Assembly: GCF_001293465.1 (NCBI RefSeq)
Contig: NZ_JSYZ01000009.1
Coordinates: forward strand, 682,794 to 746,793
DNA: 64,000 nucleotides
Reading direction: 5' to 3'
Source: Pseudomonas asplenii
Lineage (GTDB): Bacteria; Pseudomonadota; Gammaproteobacteria; Pseudomonadales; Pseudomonadaceae
Below, piece after piece: positions 16,971-28,473 of this stretch. Both the position numbers and the translations under genes were made by a program. Position 1 is the first letter of the stretch, and each line of letters starts with the position of its first letter. The notes under the pieces are model-generated. The model worked only from the letters and a program-made list of their open reading frames with translations, searched no databases and had not been told where the DNA came from.

Positions 16971-18341
16971 TCAGACTAGACGAGCATCCTGGCTCGTTTC
17001 AAATAACGCCATGGCCTCGACATGCGCTGTCTGCGGAAACATATCGAGGATCCCGGCACGTTTTAACCGGTAGCCCTGCTTGATCAATTCGACCGTGTCG
17101 CGCGCCAGAGTCGCGGGGTTGCACGACACATACACCAGACGCCTGGCACCCAATCCGGCAAGCTTGCCGACCATCTCGAAGGCACCGTCGCGTGGTGGGT
17201 CCAAGAGTACCGCAGAAAAGCCTGCTTTGGCCCAACCGGCATCATTCAGAGGCTGGGATAAATCGGCCTGAAAAAAGCTCGCGTTATGCAGATTGTTCGC
17301 AGCGGCATTGGCGGCAGCCCGCTCGACCATGGTCTGCACGCCCTCCACCGCCACCACCTCGCGCACCTGGCGGGCCAGTGGCAGGGCGAAGTTGCCCAGG
17401 CCGCAAAACAGGTCCAGCACCCGCTCATCGGGCGCCGGCTGCAGCCAGTCGAGCGCCTGGGCCACCATCGCCTCGTTGACCCCGGCGTTGACCTGGACGA
17501 AATCCCCCGGCCGATAGGCCAGTTCCAGGTTCCACCGTTCCAGGCGATAGCCCAGCGGCAGCGAGGCGTCCACCGGCTGCGGAGCGTCTTCGCCCTGCAG
17601 CCAGAGCTGTGCACCATGCCGTTCGCAGAAGTCGCGCAGGATCTGCAGGTCATCGGCCGACAGCGGCGACATGTGCCGCAGCAACAGCGCCACCGCCGAA
17701 CCGCTGAACAGTTCGACATGCCCCAGCGACTGGGGTTTGCCCAGGCGCCGGAGCATCGCCGGCAGACCGTTCATGAGCGGCTGCAGGGCCGCGACCAGCA
17801 CCGGGCAGTCGTCGATGGCGACGATGTCCTGGCTGGACGCCGCACGAAAGCCGACCTCCAGTTGCCTGGCCCGGGCATCCCAGCGCACCGCCACCCGGGC
17901 CCGCCGGCGATAGCCGAACTCGGGACCGCTCAGCGGCACCGCCCATTCCTCCGGCTCGACACCAGCTACCCGCGACAGCTGCTCGGCGAGCAGGCGCTGC
18001 TTGAGCGCCAACTGGTCTGCATGGGGCATGTGCTGAATACTGCAACCACCGCAGCGCCCGGCATGGGCGCAGGGCGCCGTGCGGCGCTGGTCGCTGGCGA
18101 GCAGCAGGCGCTCGCTGCGCGCCTCGACGACCCTGCCATGGGCGCCCAATACCCGCGCCTCGACTTCCTCGCCGGCCAGGGCGCCGGCGACGAACCAGGT
18201 ACGCCCCTCGATAAAGGCGATGCCGCGGCCGTCATTGGCCAGCCGCTCGATCGTCAGCCGCTGTTTCTTGCCCACCGGCACTTGCGGGGCCCGGCTGCCG
18301 CCAGTCGGCTGGAAGCGCAGGCCTTTGTGCTGTCTGGCCAT
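16971..18341 (-). CDS. rlmD: 23S rRNA (uracil(1939)-C(5))-methyltransferase RlmD
   Basis: 456 residues (older names rumA/ygcA). TRAM domain near residues 20-75 (KKQRLTIERLANDGRGIAFIEGRTWFV). Iron-sulfur cysteines in CAHAGRCGGCSIQHM, plus a fourth Cys in IDDCPV in the insert. SAM-binding VLDLFCGLGNFALPLA. Substrate/catalytic blocks LLDPPRDGAFEM and VSCNPATLARD, whose Cys is the nucleophile. Methylates U1939 of 23S rRNA. Its ATG overlaps the cysM stop by one base, so it is coupled to cysM. Confidence 0.97.
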   Translation of the reverse strand: MARQHKGLRFQPTGGSRAPQVPVGKKQRLTIERLANDGRGIAFIEGRTWFVAGALAGEEVEARVLGAHGRVVEARSERLLLASDQRRTAPCAHAGRCGGCSIQHMPHADQLALKQRLLAEQLSRVAGVEPEEWAVPLSGPEFGYRRRARVAVRWDARARQLEVGFRAASSQDIVAIDDCPVLVAALQPLMNGLPAMLRRLGKPQSLGHVELFSGSAVALLLRHMSPLSADDLQILRDFCERHGAQLWLQGEDAPQPVDASLPLGYRLERWNLELAYRPGDFVQVNAGVNEAMVAQALDWLQPAPDERVLDLFCGLGNFALPLARQVREVVAVEGVQTMVERAAANAAANNLHNASFFQADLSQPLNDAGWAKAGFSAVLLDPPRDGAFEMVGKLAGLGARRLVYVSCNPATLARDTVELIKQGYRLKRAGILDMFPQTAHVEAMALFETSQDARLV

Positions 18342-19243
18342 CAGTTGGGAGAATCGTAGATGCCGGTCGACAGGTAGCGGTCGCCGCGGTCACAGATGAT
18401 CGCGACCATCACCGCGTTCTCGACCTCGCGCGACAGGCGCAGCATGGCCGCCACCGCACCGCCCGAGGACACGCCACAGAATACGCCTTCCTCACGGGCC
18501 AGACGACGCATGACGTCTTCCGCTTCCTCCTGGCCCATGTCGACGATGCGGTCGACCCGCTCGGATTGGAAAATCCGGGGCAGGTACTCATGGGGCCAAC
18601 GACGGATGCCCGGGATCGTGGCACCTTCCATCGGCTGCAGGCCGACGATCTGCACGCCGGGATTCTGCTCCTTCAGGTAGCGCGATACGCCCATGATGGT
18701 GCCGGTGGTGCCCATGGAACTGACGAAGTGGGTGATGGTGCCCTGGGTCTGCCGCCAGATTTCCGGACCGGTGCCGGTGTAGTGAGCCTCGGGGTTGTCG
18801 CCGTTGGCGAACTGGTCGAGCACCTTGCCGCGGCCTTCGGCCTGCATCCGCTCGGCGAGGTCGCGGGCACCTTCCATGCCCTCCTCGCGGCTGACCAGGA
18901 TCAGCTCGGCGCCATAGGCGGTCATCGCCGCCTTGCGCTCGGCCGTGGAGTTGTCGGGCATGATCAGGATCATCCTGTAGCCCTTGATCGCCGCGGCCAT
19001 GGCCAGGGCGATCCCGGTGTTGCCCGAGGTCGCCTCGATCAGTGTGTCGCCGGGCTGGATCTGCCCACGCAATTCGGCGCGGGTGATCATCGACAGGGCC
19101 GGACGGTCCTTCACGGAGCCTGCTGGATTGTTCCCTTCAAGCTTGAGCAGGAGGGTATTGCTGGTATTTCCAGGCAGGCGTTGCAGACGAACCAGGGGCG
19201 TGTTGCCGATGCAATCGGCGATAGTTGGATACTGCAAGGTCAT
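18341..19243 (-). CDS. cysM: Cysteine synthase B (O-acetylserine sulfhydrylase CysM)
   Basis: 300 residues from MTLQYPTIADCIGNTPLVRL; an in-frame ATG 13 codons upstream is not needed. The PLP lysine is in NNPAGSVKDRPAL, the phosphate loop is TSGNTGIALA, and GTTGTIMGVSRYLKE is the other cofactor-site loop. RRWPHEYLPRIF in the C-terminal part is typical of CysM rather than CysK. Makes cysteine from O-acetylserine and sulfide or S-sulfocysteine from thiosulfate. First gene of the cysM-rlmD-relA-mazG run. Confidence 0.96.
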   Translation of the reverse strand: MTLQYPTIADCIGNTPLVRLQRLPGNTSNTLLLKLEGNNPAGSVKDRPALSMITRAELRGQIQPGDTLIEATSGNTGIALAMAAAIKGYRMILIMPDNSTAERKAAMTAYGAELILVSREEGMEGARDLAERMQAEGRGKVLDQFANGDNPEAHYTGTGPEIWRQTQGTITHFVSSMGTTGTIMGVSRYLKEQNPGVQIVGLQPMEGATIPGIRRWPHEYLPRIFQSERVDRIVDMGQEEAEDVMRRLAREEGVFCGVSSGGAVAAMLRLSREVENAVMVAIICDRGDRYLSTGIYDSPN

Positions 19244-19324
19244 GGCGTATTCGCAATCCAGACTGCGGGGGGCGCCTATCATACCGGCAAACGCCTGCGG
19301 CCCATATCACGCAAAGTGCGATGC

Positions 19325-20737
19325 TTATGGCTTCTGGCTATAAGCCGCTTCGAGAATGCCGAGGGCGCTGCCCGCATCCGCAGGCATGCAGGCCAGCAGC
19401 CGTACATTCAGGCGCAGCCCCTGCGCAGTGTTCTGTGCCCAGACCGAGCCGCCCTGACGCTGCACGGCATTGCGCGCGATACTCAGGCCGAGGCCGAAGC
19501 CGCCGTCTCCGGGGCGCGAACCGTCAAGGCGGGTGAACGGTGCGAAGATCCGCTCCAGGTCCTGCTCGGCCACGCCACCGCCCTGGTCCTCCAGCCACAC
19601 GACCCAGTACGGACCTTCGCGGCGCCCGTCGAGACGGATGATACCGCCCGGCGGCGAATGGCGGATCGCATTGCGCAGAATGTTCTCCAGGGCCTGGGCC
19701 AGGCTGTTGAGGTGGCCACGCACCCAGCACGAGGCATCCAGCGCGCAGTGCAGACGCGTCGAGGGCCAACCGCTTTCATAACAGGCATCCTCCACGAGCA
19801 TTTCCCAGAGGGCCTGGAGCTGGATGTCCTCCTTGTGCAGGGGCGCCCGCTCGGTATCGAGCCAGGCCAGTTGCAGGGTGTCCTCCACCAGCCGCTGCAT
19901 GCCGTCGACTTCACGGGCCAGGCGCCTGCGCAGCTCATCCAGGCTCTCCTCGCCATCACAGCAGACACGCAGGCGACTGAGGGGGGTGCGCATTTCATGG
20001 GAGAGGTCGCGCAACAGTTGCTGCTGCAGGCCCACGGTGGTTTGCAGGCGCTCGGACATCTGGTCGAATGCCCGCCCCAGTTCGCCCAGCTCGTCCTGGC
20101 GGCTGGTGGTGCGCGACGACAAGCGGGTGCCCAACTGATCGGCACGCCAGGCATTGGCCTGGGCCCGCAGGTGGTTCAACGGCTGGATCAGCAGGCGGTA
20201 CAGGCCGACACACAACAACAGCGTGAACAGCCCCGGAATCAGCCCATTGGTGACCAGGCGCCAGAACCACTGGTAGCGCCCGGGCATGAAGCGCTGTGGC
20301 AACTCCATCACCAGGCTGCCGGCCTCCGGATTCTGCGGGAAGGGAACCTTCAGCCAGGGCAACCCGACCACATGACGGCTCACCGGCCAGTCCAGCCCAC
20401 GCAGGAAGGTCAGGCGCTGGCTTTCGCTCCAGAGCAGGGGCTGCGAGGACAACGACTGCAGGTCGCCGCCGATGACCCCGCTCCAGGTCGACTCATGCTC
20501 GCGCAGTTCCTGCAGCCAGCGGTCGACCCCCGCCTGCCCGTCGGCCTCCCAGGCCTGCCCGGCGGCGAAGGCATAACCCTTGAGCGTGGTGCGTGCCTCC
20601 TCGGACAGGTAGGCGTTCTGCTGCTCCATGTAGCGGCCCCAGTACCAGCTCAGCCAGATCATCAGCAGACAGAACGCGACCAGCAGCAGGGCCAGCTTCC
20701 AGAACAGCGAATGTCGCCCGGGCAGCCTACACCTCAT
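19325..20737 (-). CDS. Sensor histidine kinase (PirS-like, by position)
   Basis: 470 residues. Membrane segments at about 11-31 and 185-205 flank a periplasmic sensor of some 150 residues. HAMP follows (LLIQPLNHLRAQANAW), then HisKA with LLRDLSHEMRTPLSRLRV (His is the phosphoryl site) and HATPase_c with NILRNAIRHSPPGG, EDQGGGVAEQDLERIFAPF and GGFGLGLSIARN. The start overlaps the response-regulator end by 11 bases. In P. aeruginosa the pair between gacS and cysM is PirRS, which controls the ferric-enterobactin receptor pirA; I infer orthology from position. No pirA-like TonB receptor is present here. Confidence 0.9.
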   Translation of the reverse strand: MRCRLPGRHSLFWKLALLLVAFCLLMIWLSWYWGRYMEQQNAYLSEEARTTLKGYAFAAGQAWEADGQAGVDRWLQELREHESTWSGVIGGDLQSLSSQPLLWSESQRLTFLRGLDWPVSRHVVGLPWLKVPFPQNPEAGSLVMELPQRFMPGRYQWFWRLVTNGLIPGLFTLLLCVGLYRLLIQPLNHLRAQANAWRADQLGTRLSSRTTSRQDELGELGRAFDQMSERLQTTVGLQQQLLRDLSHEMRTPLSRLRVCCDGEESLDELRRRLAREVDGMQRLVEDTLQLAWLDTERAPLHKEDIQLQALWEMLVEDACYESGWPSTRLHCALDASCWVRGHLNSLAQALENILRNAIRHSPPGGIIRLDGRREGPYWVVWLEDQGGGVAEQDLERIFAPFTRLDGSRPGDGGFGLGLSIARNAVQRQGGSVWAQNTAQGLRLNVRLLACMPADAGSALGILEAAYSQKP

Positions 20738-21455
20738 CGCCGGCGCTCAACACGTAGCCCTTGCCCCAGACCGTGCGCAGCTCGCGCTCGGTGTAGCCGA
20801 CCGCCTTGAGCTTGCGGCGAATCTGGCTGACATGCATGTCCAGGCTGCGGTCGTGGGTCGCATAGCCACGCTGCAGGACATGTTGATAAAGGAAGGCCTT
20901 GCTCAGTACCTCGTCGCCATGACGGTGCAGGGTCTCCAGCAGACGGTACTCGCTGCGGGTGAGGCCCGCCCATTGCGCGCCGAAGTGCACATCGCAGCGT
21001 TCATCGTCGAAACGCAGGGCATGCCCGGCCTCACGCGGTAGCGCCACCGGCAGGGGCATGGGGCGCCGCTCCAGGGCGACCCGGCGCAGGATGGCCTCGA
21101 TCCGCACCCGCAACTCCGCCATGCTGAACGGCTTGGGCAGGTAGTCGTCGGCGCCCAGGCGAAAACCGCTGATGCGGTCCGCCTCGGCACCGAGGGCGGA
21201 CATCAGGATCACCGGCAGCGAATGACTGCGACGCAGATGCGTCAGTACTTCGAGGCCATCCATGCCTGGCAGCAGGATGTCCATCAACACGACGTCGAAG
21301 ACCTGATTGCGCGCCAGCTCCAGGCCGTCCTGGCCGTTGCGGCACCAGGTCACCTCGAAGCCGCAGCGGCCCAGTTGCTCATGCACGTAGGCCCCCAGCA
21401 CGGTGTCATCTTCGATCGCCAGAATACTCGGGTGGCCAGCAGGTACGGGATTCAT
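20727..21455 (-). CDS. OmpR-family response regulator (PirR-like, by position)
   Basis: 242 residues from MNPVPAGHPSILAIEDDTVLG; a GTG/ATG ten codons earlier is less likely. Receiver domain with acidic pair EDD, phosphoryl Asp in FDVVLMDILLPGMDG, and Lys in DDYLPKPFS. C-terminal winged helix has LTRSEYRLLETLHRHGDEVLSKAFLYQHV and DRSLDMHVSQIRRKL. Works with the kinase encoded immediately downstream. The AT-rich stretch upstream contains AATAA-CCAA-TTATT (21477-21490), a possible operator. Confidence 0.92.
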   Translation of the reverse strand: MNPVPAGHPSILAIEDDTVLGAYVHEQLGRCGFEVTWCRNGQDGLELARNQVFDVVLMDILLPGMDGLEVLTHLRRSHSLPVILMSALGAEADRISGFRLGADDYLPKPFSMAELRVRIEAILRRVALERRPMPLPVALPREAGHALRFDDERCDVHFGAQWAGLTRSEYRLLETLHRHGDEVLSKAFLYQHVLQRGYATHDRSLDMHVSQIRRKLKAVGYTERELRTVWGKGYVLSAGDEV

Positions 21456-21695
21456 TAGTGTCTGCAAACAATTCTCAATAACCAATTATTCAAGATTGCC
21501 GCCGCCGCGACAAGCCGGCGACGGCGCCCGGCCGTCAGATGCCGCTCCCGCAGGCATGGACGGCCCGGCGAACTTTGCGAGATTTCCGCCACCTCATATG
21601 GCTACACTGCGCAGGTGGAGCGGGCGCAGGAAGCGCTCGCCGGAAATAGAAGATCGCCGTGTCTGCCAAACGCCGTATCTGATGGAGAGTATTGC

Positions 21696-24449
<2,754 letters not shown>

Positions 24450-24515
24450 TCCACGGCAATACACGCCCAGGTGAGCGGCGCTAGGCTGCCGGTCACTTTC
24501 GAAAGGAAAATCGTC

Positions 24516-25505
24516 ATGCGTGGAATACTCTTCAGCAGCCAGACCTACGACCGCGACAGTTTCCAGGCCAGCGCCCCGCCCGCCGGCCTCGAACTGCACT
24601 TCCAGGCCGCGCGCCTGAGCGTGGATACCGCGCCTCTGGCCGAGCGGCACGAGGTGGTCTGCGCCTTCATCAACGATGACCTGAGCGCCCCGGTACTGGA
24701 ACAACTGGCCGCCGGCGGCACCCGCCTGATCGCGCTGCGTTCGGCCGGCTACAACCACGTCGACCTGACCGCCGCCCGGCGCCTGGGCCTGAGCGTGGTC
24801 CGCGTACCCGCCTACTCGCCCCACGCCGTGGCCGAACATGCGGTGGCGCTGATCCTCGCGCTCAACCGTCGCCTGCACCGGGCCTACAACCGTACCCGCG
24901 AGGGCGACTTCAGCCTGCACGGACTGACCGGCTTCGACCTCGCCGGCAAGACCGTCGGCATCGTCGGTACCGGCCAGATCGGCGCGACCTTCGCACGGAT
25001 CATGGCCGGCTTCGGCTGCCAGTTGCTGGCCTACGACCCCTACCCGAACCCGGAGGTCCTGGCCCTCGGCGCCCGCTACCTGGAACTGCCGGAACTGCTC
25101 GCCCAGTCGCGGATCATCAGCCTGCATTGCCCGCTGACCGCCGACACCCGCTACCTGATCAACCGCGACAGCCTCGCCCACCTGCAGCCCGGGGCCATGC
25201 TGATCAATACCGGGCGCGGCGGCCTGGTGGACACGCCGGCCCTGATCGACGCGCTCAAGGATGGCCAGCTCGGCTACCTCGGGCTGGACGTCTACGAGGA
25301 GGAGGCCCAACTGTTCTTCGAGGACCGCTCCGACCTGCCGCTGCAGGACGACGTGCTGGCGCGGCTGCTGACCTTTCCCAATGTGATCGTCACCGCGCAC
25401 CAGGCCTTCCTGACCCAGGAAGCCCTGGCGGCGATCGCCGCCACCACCCTGGACAACATCGCCGCCTGGCAAGCCGGCCGGCCGCAGAACCTGGTGGAGG
25501 GCTGA
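24516..25505 (+). CDS. ldhA: 2-hydroxyacid dehydrogenase, fermentative D-lactate dehydrogenase LdhA
   Basis: 329 residues from MRGILFSSQTYDRDSF with AAAGGAAAA upstream. NAD-binding signature AGKTVGIVGTGQIGATFARI (about 145), catalytic Arg in NTGRGGLVDTPAL, Glu in GYLGLDVYEEE, and His in VIVTAHQAFLTQEAL. The Tyr in RSAGYNHVDL and the overall pattern match D-LDH rather than glycerate dehydrogenases. Reduces pyruvate to D-lactate with NADH. Follows gacS by 66 bases in the same direction. Confidence 0.92.
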   Translation: MRGILFSSQTYDRDSFQASAPPAGLELHFQAARLSVDTAPLAERHEVVCAFINDDLSAPVLEQLAAGGTRLIALRSAGYNHVDLTAARRLGLSVVRVPAYSPHAVAEHAVALILALNRRLHRAYNRTREGDFSLHGLTGFDLAGKTVGIVGTGQIGATFARIMAGFGCQLLAYDPYPNPEVLALGARYLELPELLAQSRIISLHCPLTADTRYLINRDSLAHLQPGAMLINTGRGGLVDTPALIDALKDGQLGYLGLDVYEEEAQLFFEDRSDLPLQDDVLARLLTFPNVIVTAHQAFLTQEALAAIAATTLDNIAAWQAGRPQNLVEG

Positions 25506-25602
25506 TCGGCGGGAAAGCCCGGCCAACCGGATCGAAGGTCGCAAGCGGCTGCCATCGGTCGGGCCTCTGCGTGCTAGCATATCGGCCATATTTGGAGGAC
25601 CC

Positions 25603-26037
25603 ATGGTCGAACACGATTTCCGCTACAGCCTGATGAACCCGCAACACACCCTGACCGAATGCCGCGCCCTGGTGCCGGGTCGCTACCAGGTCACCGGCAA
25701 CGGTGGCTCGATCCGCATCGACGACGTGCTGCTGGTCACCCTCAAGGGCAGCCGTGACCTGTCCATGCGCCTGACCGTCGAAACCGTAAGGCACCTGATC
25801 AACCCGCCCGGGCAGTGGACCGCCATGGCCCGTGGGCCGGTGTTCGGCGAGTTGGCCATCCACCAGTGGCAGGTCAATTGCGACAGCTGCGCCAAACAGT
25901 TGGACTTCGAATTCGCCGTGGACGCCAAGCTCGGCACCCCGGCACAGAAACCCGCAGCCACGGCCCGTATCGCCGAGCTGGGCTGGACCACCCAGGGCGA
26001 GAAGCACCTCTGCCCGAAATGCCAGGAGGCAATATGA
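25603..26037 (+). CDS. Hypothetical protein with a zinc-ribbon-like Cys quartet
   Basis: 144 residues; GGAGG precedes the ATG. N-terminal half is beta-rich (GRYQVTGNGGSIRIDDVLLVTLKGSRDLSMRL). The C-terminal half carries two CxxC pairs, CDSC and CPKC, about 45 residues apart, consistent with one metal-binding knuckle. No signal peptide. Its stop overlaps the start of the next gene (ATGA), so the two are probably translated together. Family not recognised. Confidence 0.82.
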   Translation: MVEHDFRYSLMNPQHTLTECRALVPGRYQVTGNGGSIRIDDVLLVTLKGSRDLSMRLTVETVRHLINPPGQWTAMARGPVFGELAIHQWQVNCDSCAKQLDFEFAVDAKLGTPAQKPAATARIAELGWTTQGEKHLCPKCQEAI

Positions 26038-26441
26038 TGAAACAAGCGGTGATTCTGGGGATGCTGGCCACCAGCCTGTTGGGCTGTGCCGGCGACCGTG
26101 TGCACCTGCAACAGGATCACAGCTATGTGCTGGAGTGGATCGGGGAACGTCCACTGATCGACAACAGCCACCTGACCGTCACCCTTGGCGATGACGGCCG
26201 GGCCTATGGCAGCGGCGGTTGCAACCACTGGTTCGCCCCCTACACCCTGGACGGCGACAACCTGAGCTTCGGCAAGGTCGGCAGCACCCGCAAACTCTGC
26301 GCCCCTGCCCTGATGGAGCAGGAGAAACGCTTCCTGCAGGCGCTGGAAAACGTTCAGCGCTGGGACATCTCCCCCGTCGAACAGGTACGCTTCTGGCCAG
26401 CCCAGGGCCAACCACTGCGCCTGTGGTCTGAAGAAGGCTGA
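26034..26441 (+). CDS. META/HslJ-type domain lipoprotein
   Basis: 135 residues. Two adjacent ATGs; AGGAGG is four bases from the first and seven from the second, so the second (26037) may be the real start. Lipoprotein signal MMKQAVILGMLATSLLGC. The mature part contains GRAYGSGGCNHWFAPYTLDGDNLSFGKVGSTRKLC, the hallmark of the META domain (heat-shock protein HslJ relatives), with two Cys likely bridged. HslJ-like proteins are linked to novobiocin tolerance in E. coli; role here unknown. Convergent with the TlpA-like gene. Confidence 0.87.
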   Translation: MMKQAVILGMLATSLLGCAGDRVHLQQDHSYVLEWIGERPLIDNSHLTVTLGDDGRAYGSGGCNHWFAPYTLDGDNLSFGKVGSTRKLCAPALMEQEKRFLQALENVQRWDISPVEQVRFWPAQGQPLRLWSEEG

Positions 26442-26458
26442 CGGCCCGGCCGTTGCGC

Positions 26459-26479
26459 GGCGCCTTCACCCAAGGCGCC
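26459..26479. terminator. Hairpin between convergent genes
   Basis: Perfect 8-bp stem GGCGCCTT/AAGGCGCC, loop CACCC. No clear T-run on either strand, so termination strength is uncertain. Confidence 0.4.
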
Positions 26480-26501
26480 GTGACGTCTGCCGGGTTAGCG
26501 C

Positions 26502-26963
26502 TCAGCCCTTGAGCGCCTTGAGTTTCGCCAGCACACCGGCCGCGGTCTGCTCGCCCATCAGTTGCTCGCGCACCTTGCCCTTGTCGTCGATGATGTAGGT
26601 CACCGGCAACGCCTCGCTGCGAGGCAGCTCGAAAAGATCCGCCGGGTCCTGCGCCAGCACCGTGAACCTGATCCCCAACGCTTCGGCCGCCTTGGCCAGG
26701 TCATCGCCCTGCAAACCGTCGAAGTTGACCCCGAACACACCCACCGATTGCTCCTTGAGCTGTTCGGAGAGGGCGTTGAGCTCGGGAATCTCGGTGCGGC
26801 ACGGGCCGCACCATTCCGCCCAGTAGTTGACCACCTTCCAGTGCTTGTCCAGGCGCTCGGCCGCCACCTTCTGGCCGTGCTGGTCAACCCCGTAGTCATT
26901 ACCGCAACCGCTGAGCAGCAGCGCGCCCATCATCGCCAGTACGGCTGCCAATCGCCTTGCCAT
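26502..26963 (-). CDS. TlpA-family thioredoxin-like lipoprotein
   Basis: 153 residues. Lipoprotein signal MARRLAAVLAMMGALLLSGC (Cys20). Thioredoxin fold with active site NYWAEWCGPCRTEIPEL (CGPC, about residues 52-55), and LPVTYIIDDKGKV with the cis-Pro. TlpA/ResA relatives reduce disulfides in exported proteins or during cytochrome c maturation; here it stands alone, so the partner is unknown. Confidence 0.92.
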   Translation of the reverse strand: MARRLAAVLAMMGALLLSGCGNDYGVDQHGQKVAAERLDKHWKVVNYWAEWCGPCRTEIPELNALSEQLKEQSVGVFGVNFDGLQGDDLAKAAEALGIRFTVLAQDPADLFELPRSEALPVTYIIDDKGKVREQLMGEQTAAGVLAKLKALKG

Positions 26964-27078
26964 GTGTGCAATCCCCCGTCAAATGAGTCATCGACTGCGA
27001 CCATTTACCTCGTACGGTTCAGGAGCGCTCGCCAGGCAGGTAGAATACCCGCCACCTTAGGCAAGATGCGACCCGCAC

Positions 27079-27432
27079 ATGACCGATCTGACGCTCTATC
27101 ACAACCCGCGCTGCTCGAAATCCCGTGGTGCGCTGGAACTGCTCGAAGCCCGTGGCCTGGCCCCGACCGTAGTGCGCTACCTGGAAACCCCGCTCGACGC
27201 GCCCCAGTTGCGCAGCCTGCTGGGCAAGCTCGGCATCGGCGCCCGACAACTGCTGCGCAGCGGCGAAGACGAGTACCAGAGCCTGAACCTGGCCGACAGC
27301 CAGCTCGGCGAGGAGCAATTGATCGCCGCCATTGCCGCCCATCCGAAGCTGATGGAACGGCCGATCCTGGTCGCTGGCGACAAGGCCATCATTGGCCGGC
27401 CGCCGGAGAAGGTACTGGAGATCCTGCCGTGA
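27079..27432 (+). CDS. arsC: ArsC-family arsenate reductase (glutaredoxin-type)
   Basis: 117 residues. Active-site LYHNPRCSKSRGALELL (Cys12), Arg-containing RYLETPLDAPQLRSLL, and ERPILVAGDKAIIGRPPEKVLEIL at the end, all typical of ArsC/YfgD. No ars operon genes are nearby, so it may be the housekeeping YfgD-like branch rather than a resistance determinant. Its stop overlaps the GTG of wrbA. Confidence 0.9.
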   Translation: MTDLTLYHNPRCSKSRGALELLEARGLAPTVVRYLETPLDAPQLRSLLGKLGIGARQLLRSGEDEYQSLNLADSQLGEEQLIAAIAAHPKLMERPILVAGDKAIIGRPPEKVLEILP

Positions 27433-28034
27433 GCGAGCCGTACGTTCTGGTGCTGTTCTACAGCCGCAACGGCTCCACCCGCGAAATGGCCCGGCAGATT
27501 GCCCGTGGCGTCGAGCAGGCCGGCCTGGAGGCACGCCTGCGCACCGTTCCGGCGATCTCCAGCGAATGCGAGGCGGTGGCGCCGGCCATCCCCGAGGAAG
27601 GCGCGCTGTATGCCAGCCTCGACGACCTGAAGCACTGTTCGGCCCTGGCGCTGGGCAGCCCGACCCGCTTTGGCAACATGGCGGCGCCGCTGAAGTACTT
27701 CATCGACGGCACCAGCAACCTGTGGCTGACCGGCGCCCTGGTGGGCAAGCCGGGTGCGGTGTTCACCTCGACCTCCAGCCTGCACGGCGGCCAGGAAAGC
27801 ACCCTGCTGTCGATGCTGCTGCCCTTGCTGCACCACGGCATGCTGATCACCGGCCTGCCCTACAGCGAATCGGCACTGCTCGATACCCGTGGCGGCGGTA
27901 CGCCCTACGGTGCCAGCCACCACACCGGCAGCGATGGCAAGCGCCCGCTGGACGAACATGAAATCGCCCTGTGCCGCGCTCTCGGCCAGCGCCTGGCGAA
28001 GACGGCGTTGCAACTGGAGAAAGGTCGTGGCTAG
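27429..28034 (+). CDS. wrbA: NAD(P)H:quinone oxidoreductase WrbA-like flavoprotein
   Basis: 201 residues from a GTG start overlapping the arsC stop (GTGA). Flavodoxin-like FMN site: VLFYSRNGSTREMARQIARG, then LGSPTRFGNMAAPLKYFID, and FTSTSSLHGGQESTLLSMLLPL. GGTPYGASHHTGSDGKRPLDEHE is the WrbA C-terminal signature. Reduces quinones by two electrons. Middle gene of the arsC-wrbA-DUF2069 operon. Confidence 0.93.
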   Translation: MSEPYVLVLFYSRNGSTREMARQIARGVEQAGLEARLRTVPAISSECEAVAPAIPEEGALYASLDDLKHCSALALGSPTRFGNMAAPLKYFIDGTSNLWLTGALVGKPGAVFTSTSSLHGGQESTLLSMLLPLLHHGMLITGLPYSESALLDTRGGGTPYGASHHTGSDGKRPLDEHEIALCRALGQRLAKTALQLEKGRG

Positions 28035-28452
28035 GAAGCCCAAGGTACTGCCCAGCCAGGAGTGGCTGGAACCGCGCGTCAGGTTCGGCCGCTGGCTGGC
28101 CCTGGCGTGCTTCTTCGGTTTGATCGGTCTGCTGTGCCTGTATTACCTGGTATTCGCCGACCTGCACGGCGCCCGCCCCTGGGTGATCCTGCTGATCGAA
28201 CTGGTCCCGCTGCTGCCCCTGGTACCGGGGATGCTGACCGGCAGTGCCCGCGGTCACTCGTTCACCTGCTATGTGGTGAACCTGTACTTCATCAAGGGTG
28301 CGCTGGCGGCCTTCGACCCGAACCGGCAGGTGTTCGGTGTACTGGAAATGGCCGCGAGCCTGGCAGTGTTCTGCAGCGCGATGCTGTATGTGCGCTGGCG
28401 CCACCAGTTGAACCGGCGCCTGGCCGGGGAAGGCCTGCCACAAACGGCTTAG
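28027..28452 (+). CDS. DUF2069 inner-membrane protein
   Basis: 141 residues from a GTG that overlaps the last codons of wrbA (M-ARKPKVLPSQEWLEPRVRF). Four predicted membrane helices: LALACFFGLIGLLCLYYLVF, WVILLIELVPLLPLVPGML, a FTCYVVNLYFIKGAL segment, and VLEMAASLAVFCSAMLYV. Fits DUF2069, which is conserved in this wrbA context. Function unknown. Confidence 0.88.
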   Translation: MARKPKVLPSQEWLEPRVRFGRWLALACFFGLIGLLCLYYLVFADLHGARPWVILLIELVPLLPLVPGMLTGSARGHSFTCYVVNLYFIKGALAAFDPNRQVFGVLEMAASLAVFCSAMLYVRWRHQLNRRLAGEGLPQTA

Positions 28453-28473
28453 TGAAACGCTGTGGGAGCAGGA

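Noticed and set aside
14669..17083. 804-codon plus-strand ORF opposite relA
   Set aside because: Antisense shadow caused by high GC; His/Gln/Arg/Asp-rich repetitive translation with no motifs, while relA on the other strand is unmistakable.
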